Shown in pieces: positions 63,590-64,000 of a stretch of DNA of 64,000 nt. The translations under genes and the position numbers were made by a program. Positions within the stretch are counted from its first letter, which is position 1; the number at the start of each line of letters is the position of its first letter. The notes under the pieces are model-generated. The model saw only the letters and a list, made by a program, of their open reading frames with translations. It had not been told where the DNA came from and made no database searches. Source of the DNA: Rhodococcus marinonascens NBRC 14363 (GTDB lineage: Bacteria; Actinomycetota; Actinomycetes; Mycobacteriales; Mycobacteriaceae); NCBI RefSeq assembly GCF_001894885.1, contig NZ_BCXB01000003.1, positions 62,001 through 126,000 on the forward strand. Direction: 5' to 3'.

Positions 63590-64000
63590 CGTCGGCGAGT
63601 GCCGTCGACGACTCGTGCAGCGTTGCCGGTCTCGTCCCCCTCATATCGCCGCCGAAATAGGCATCTTTCGTGCCTGCGCCGACAAGTGGGTAGGCCGCTA
63701 CCGTGACTTCGGCGAGTGGGTCTGCTCGACCGACCGAGTGTGCCGCGCCACCAGCCGACGGCCACACCAGCCGAGGTCGTGGACCCGATCGAGTGGTTGC
63801 CGTCGAGAGAAGAAGTGGTTGGCCCGCAGGATCGCCCTGGAACTGGTCGGTGAGAGTCTTGGTACGCACAATCTGCCGATACCTGGCCCATGTGGGATTG
63901 AACGGGGTGGGTTGCTCGACCCGACCGGTGAGAGCAACCGGGCGTCGCGACGAGTCGTCGCACACTGACCGGGACACATGGTTCACGTCGATGCGAAGAA
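63590..64000 (+). mobile_element. Broken IS481-type transposase, cut by the window end
   Basis: The plus strand carries an IS481-family N-terminal pattern: RRLVQRCRSRPPHIAAEIGI, RACADKWVGRYRDFGEW, REKKWLARRIALELVG, LDPTGESNRASRRVVAH, then PGHMVHVDAK at the edge, the start of the DDE catalytic domain. Frame changes are needed in the middle (63720–63790 and 63850–63890), and an in-frame TGA precedes PGHMVHVD, so it is not functional. Ends and inverted repeats are not visible. Confidence 0.8.

Noticed and set aside
63477-63986. Minus-strand frames at the right end
   Set aside because: The plus strand shows IS481 transposase motifs in the same stretch, so these are antisense shadows.

Overview
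The window looks like a chromosomal segment of a high-GC actinobacterium of the Rhodococcus/Nocardia group. The evidence is the GTG/TTG starts, the frequent ATGA/GTGA gene overlaps, and a backbone in the same order as mycobacteria: glnD–ffh–amidohydrolase–rpsP–KH–rimM–trmD–lppW–rplS–lepB–rnhB–DUF2469–yraN–comM–dprA, then xerC–M23–rpsB–tsf–pyrH–frr–cdsA–rlmN–DUF2631–dxr–rip–ispG–GNAT–PBP. The genus call is inference from this synteny; no rRNA or tRNA gene was seen.

Layout. (1) 1–17.3 kb is housekeeping: PII uridylylation, SRP, ribosome and tRNA maturation, Tex, signal peptidase, RNase HII and DNA processing. (2) 17.4–37.6 kb is an accessory block inserted between dprA and xerC. It holds a dienelactone hydrolase fusion and a decayed respiratory nitrate reductase operon (narG remnant, narH with an internal deletion, narJ and narI intact). 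Next come a cupin/flavin-reductase-like/TDT-transporter operon divergent from an ArsR-like regulator, and a copper-type locus (multicopper oxidase, SHOCT membrane protein, two-component system). The copper locus has been split by a 7.4-kb unit flanked by near-identical ~430-bp repeats. Between those repeats lie an MreB-like gene, a dead IS630-type transposase, a RodA–PBP2 fusion and an uncharacterised single-pass membrane protein. (3) 37.6–53.9 kb is core again: XerC, M23 peptidase, translation factors, UMP kinase, CDP-DAG synthase, RlmN, two MEP-pathway genes, the Rip site-2 protease and a lipoprotein PBP. (4) 53.9–64 kb is accessory: a frameshifted GAF–LuxR regulator, an acyl-CoA synthetase, a Rossmann-like protein, an FAD oxidoreductase, a one-module C–A–T–TE NRPS with a serine-like pocket (one-base frameshift), a broken mbtH and a broken IS481-type transposase at the edge.

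The most novel item is a 32-codon ORF too short for routine gene callers, at 26111–26209 on the minus strand. It has a strong ribosome binding site, starts 19 nt after the multicopper oxidase stop, and half of its residues are methionine, with one cysteine. With the oxidase's own Met-rich loop, the SHOCT protein and the two-component system, it suggests a compact copper-handling unit with a Met-rich microprotein. The second item is an elongasome-like module (MreB homologue plus SEDS–PBP2 fusion) in a lineage that normally lacks MreB; its phosphate-2 loop carries Asn where MreB has Asp. The broken genes (narG, narH, IS630, luxR, NRPS, mbtH, IS481) all lie in the accessory parts, while the core genes read cleanly.
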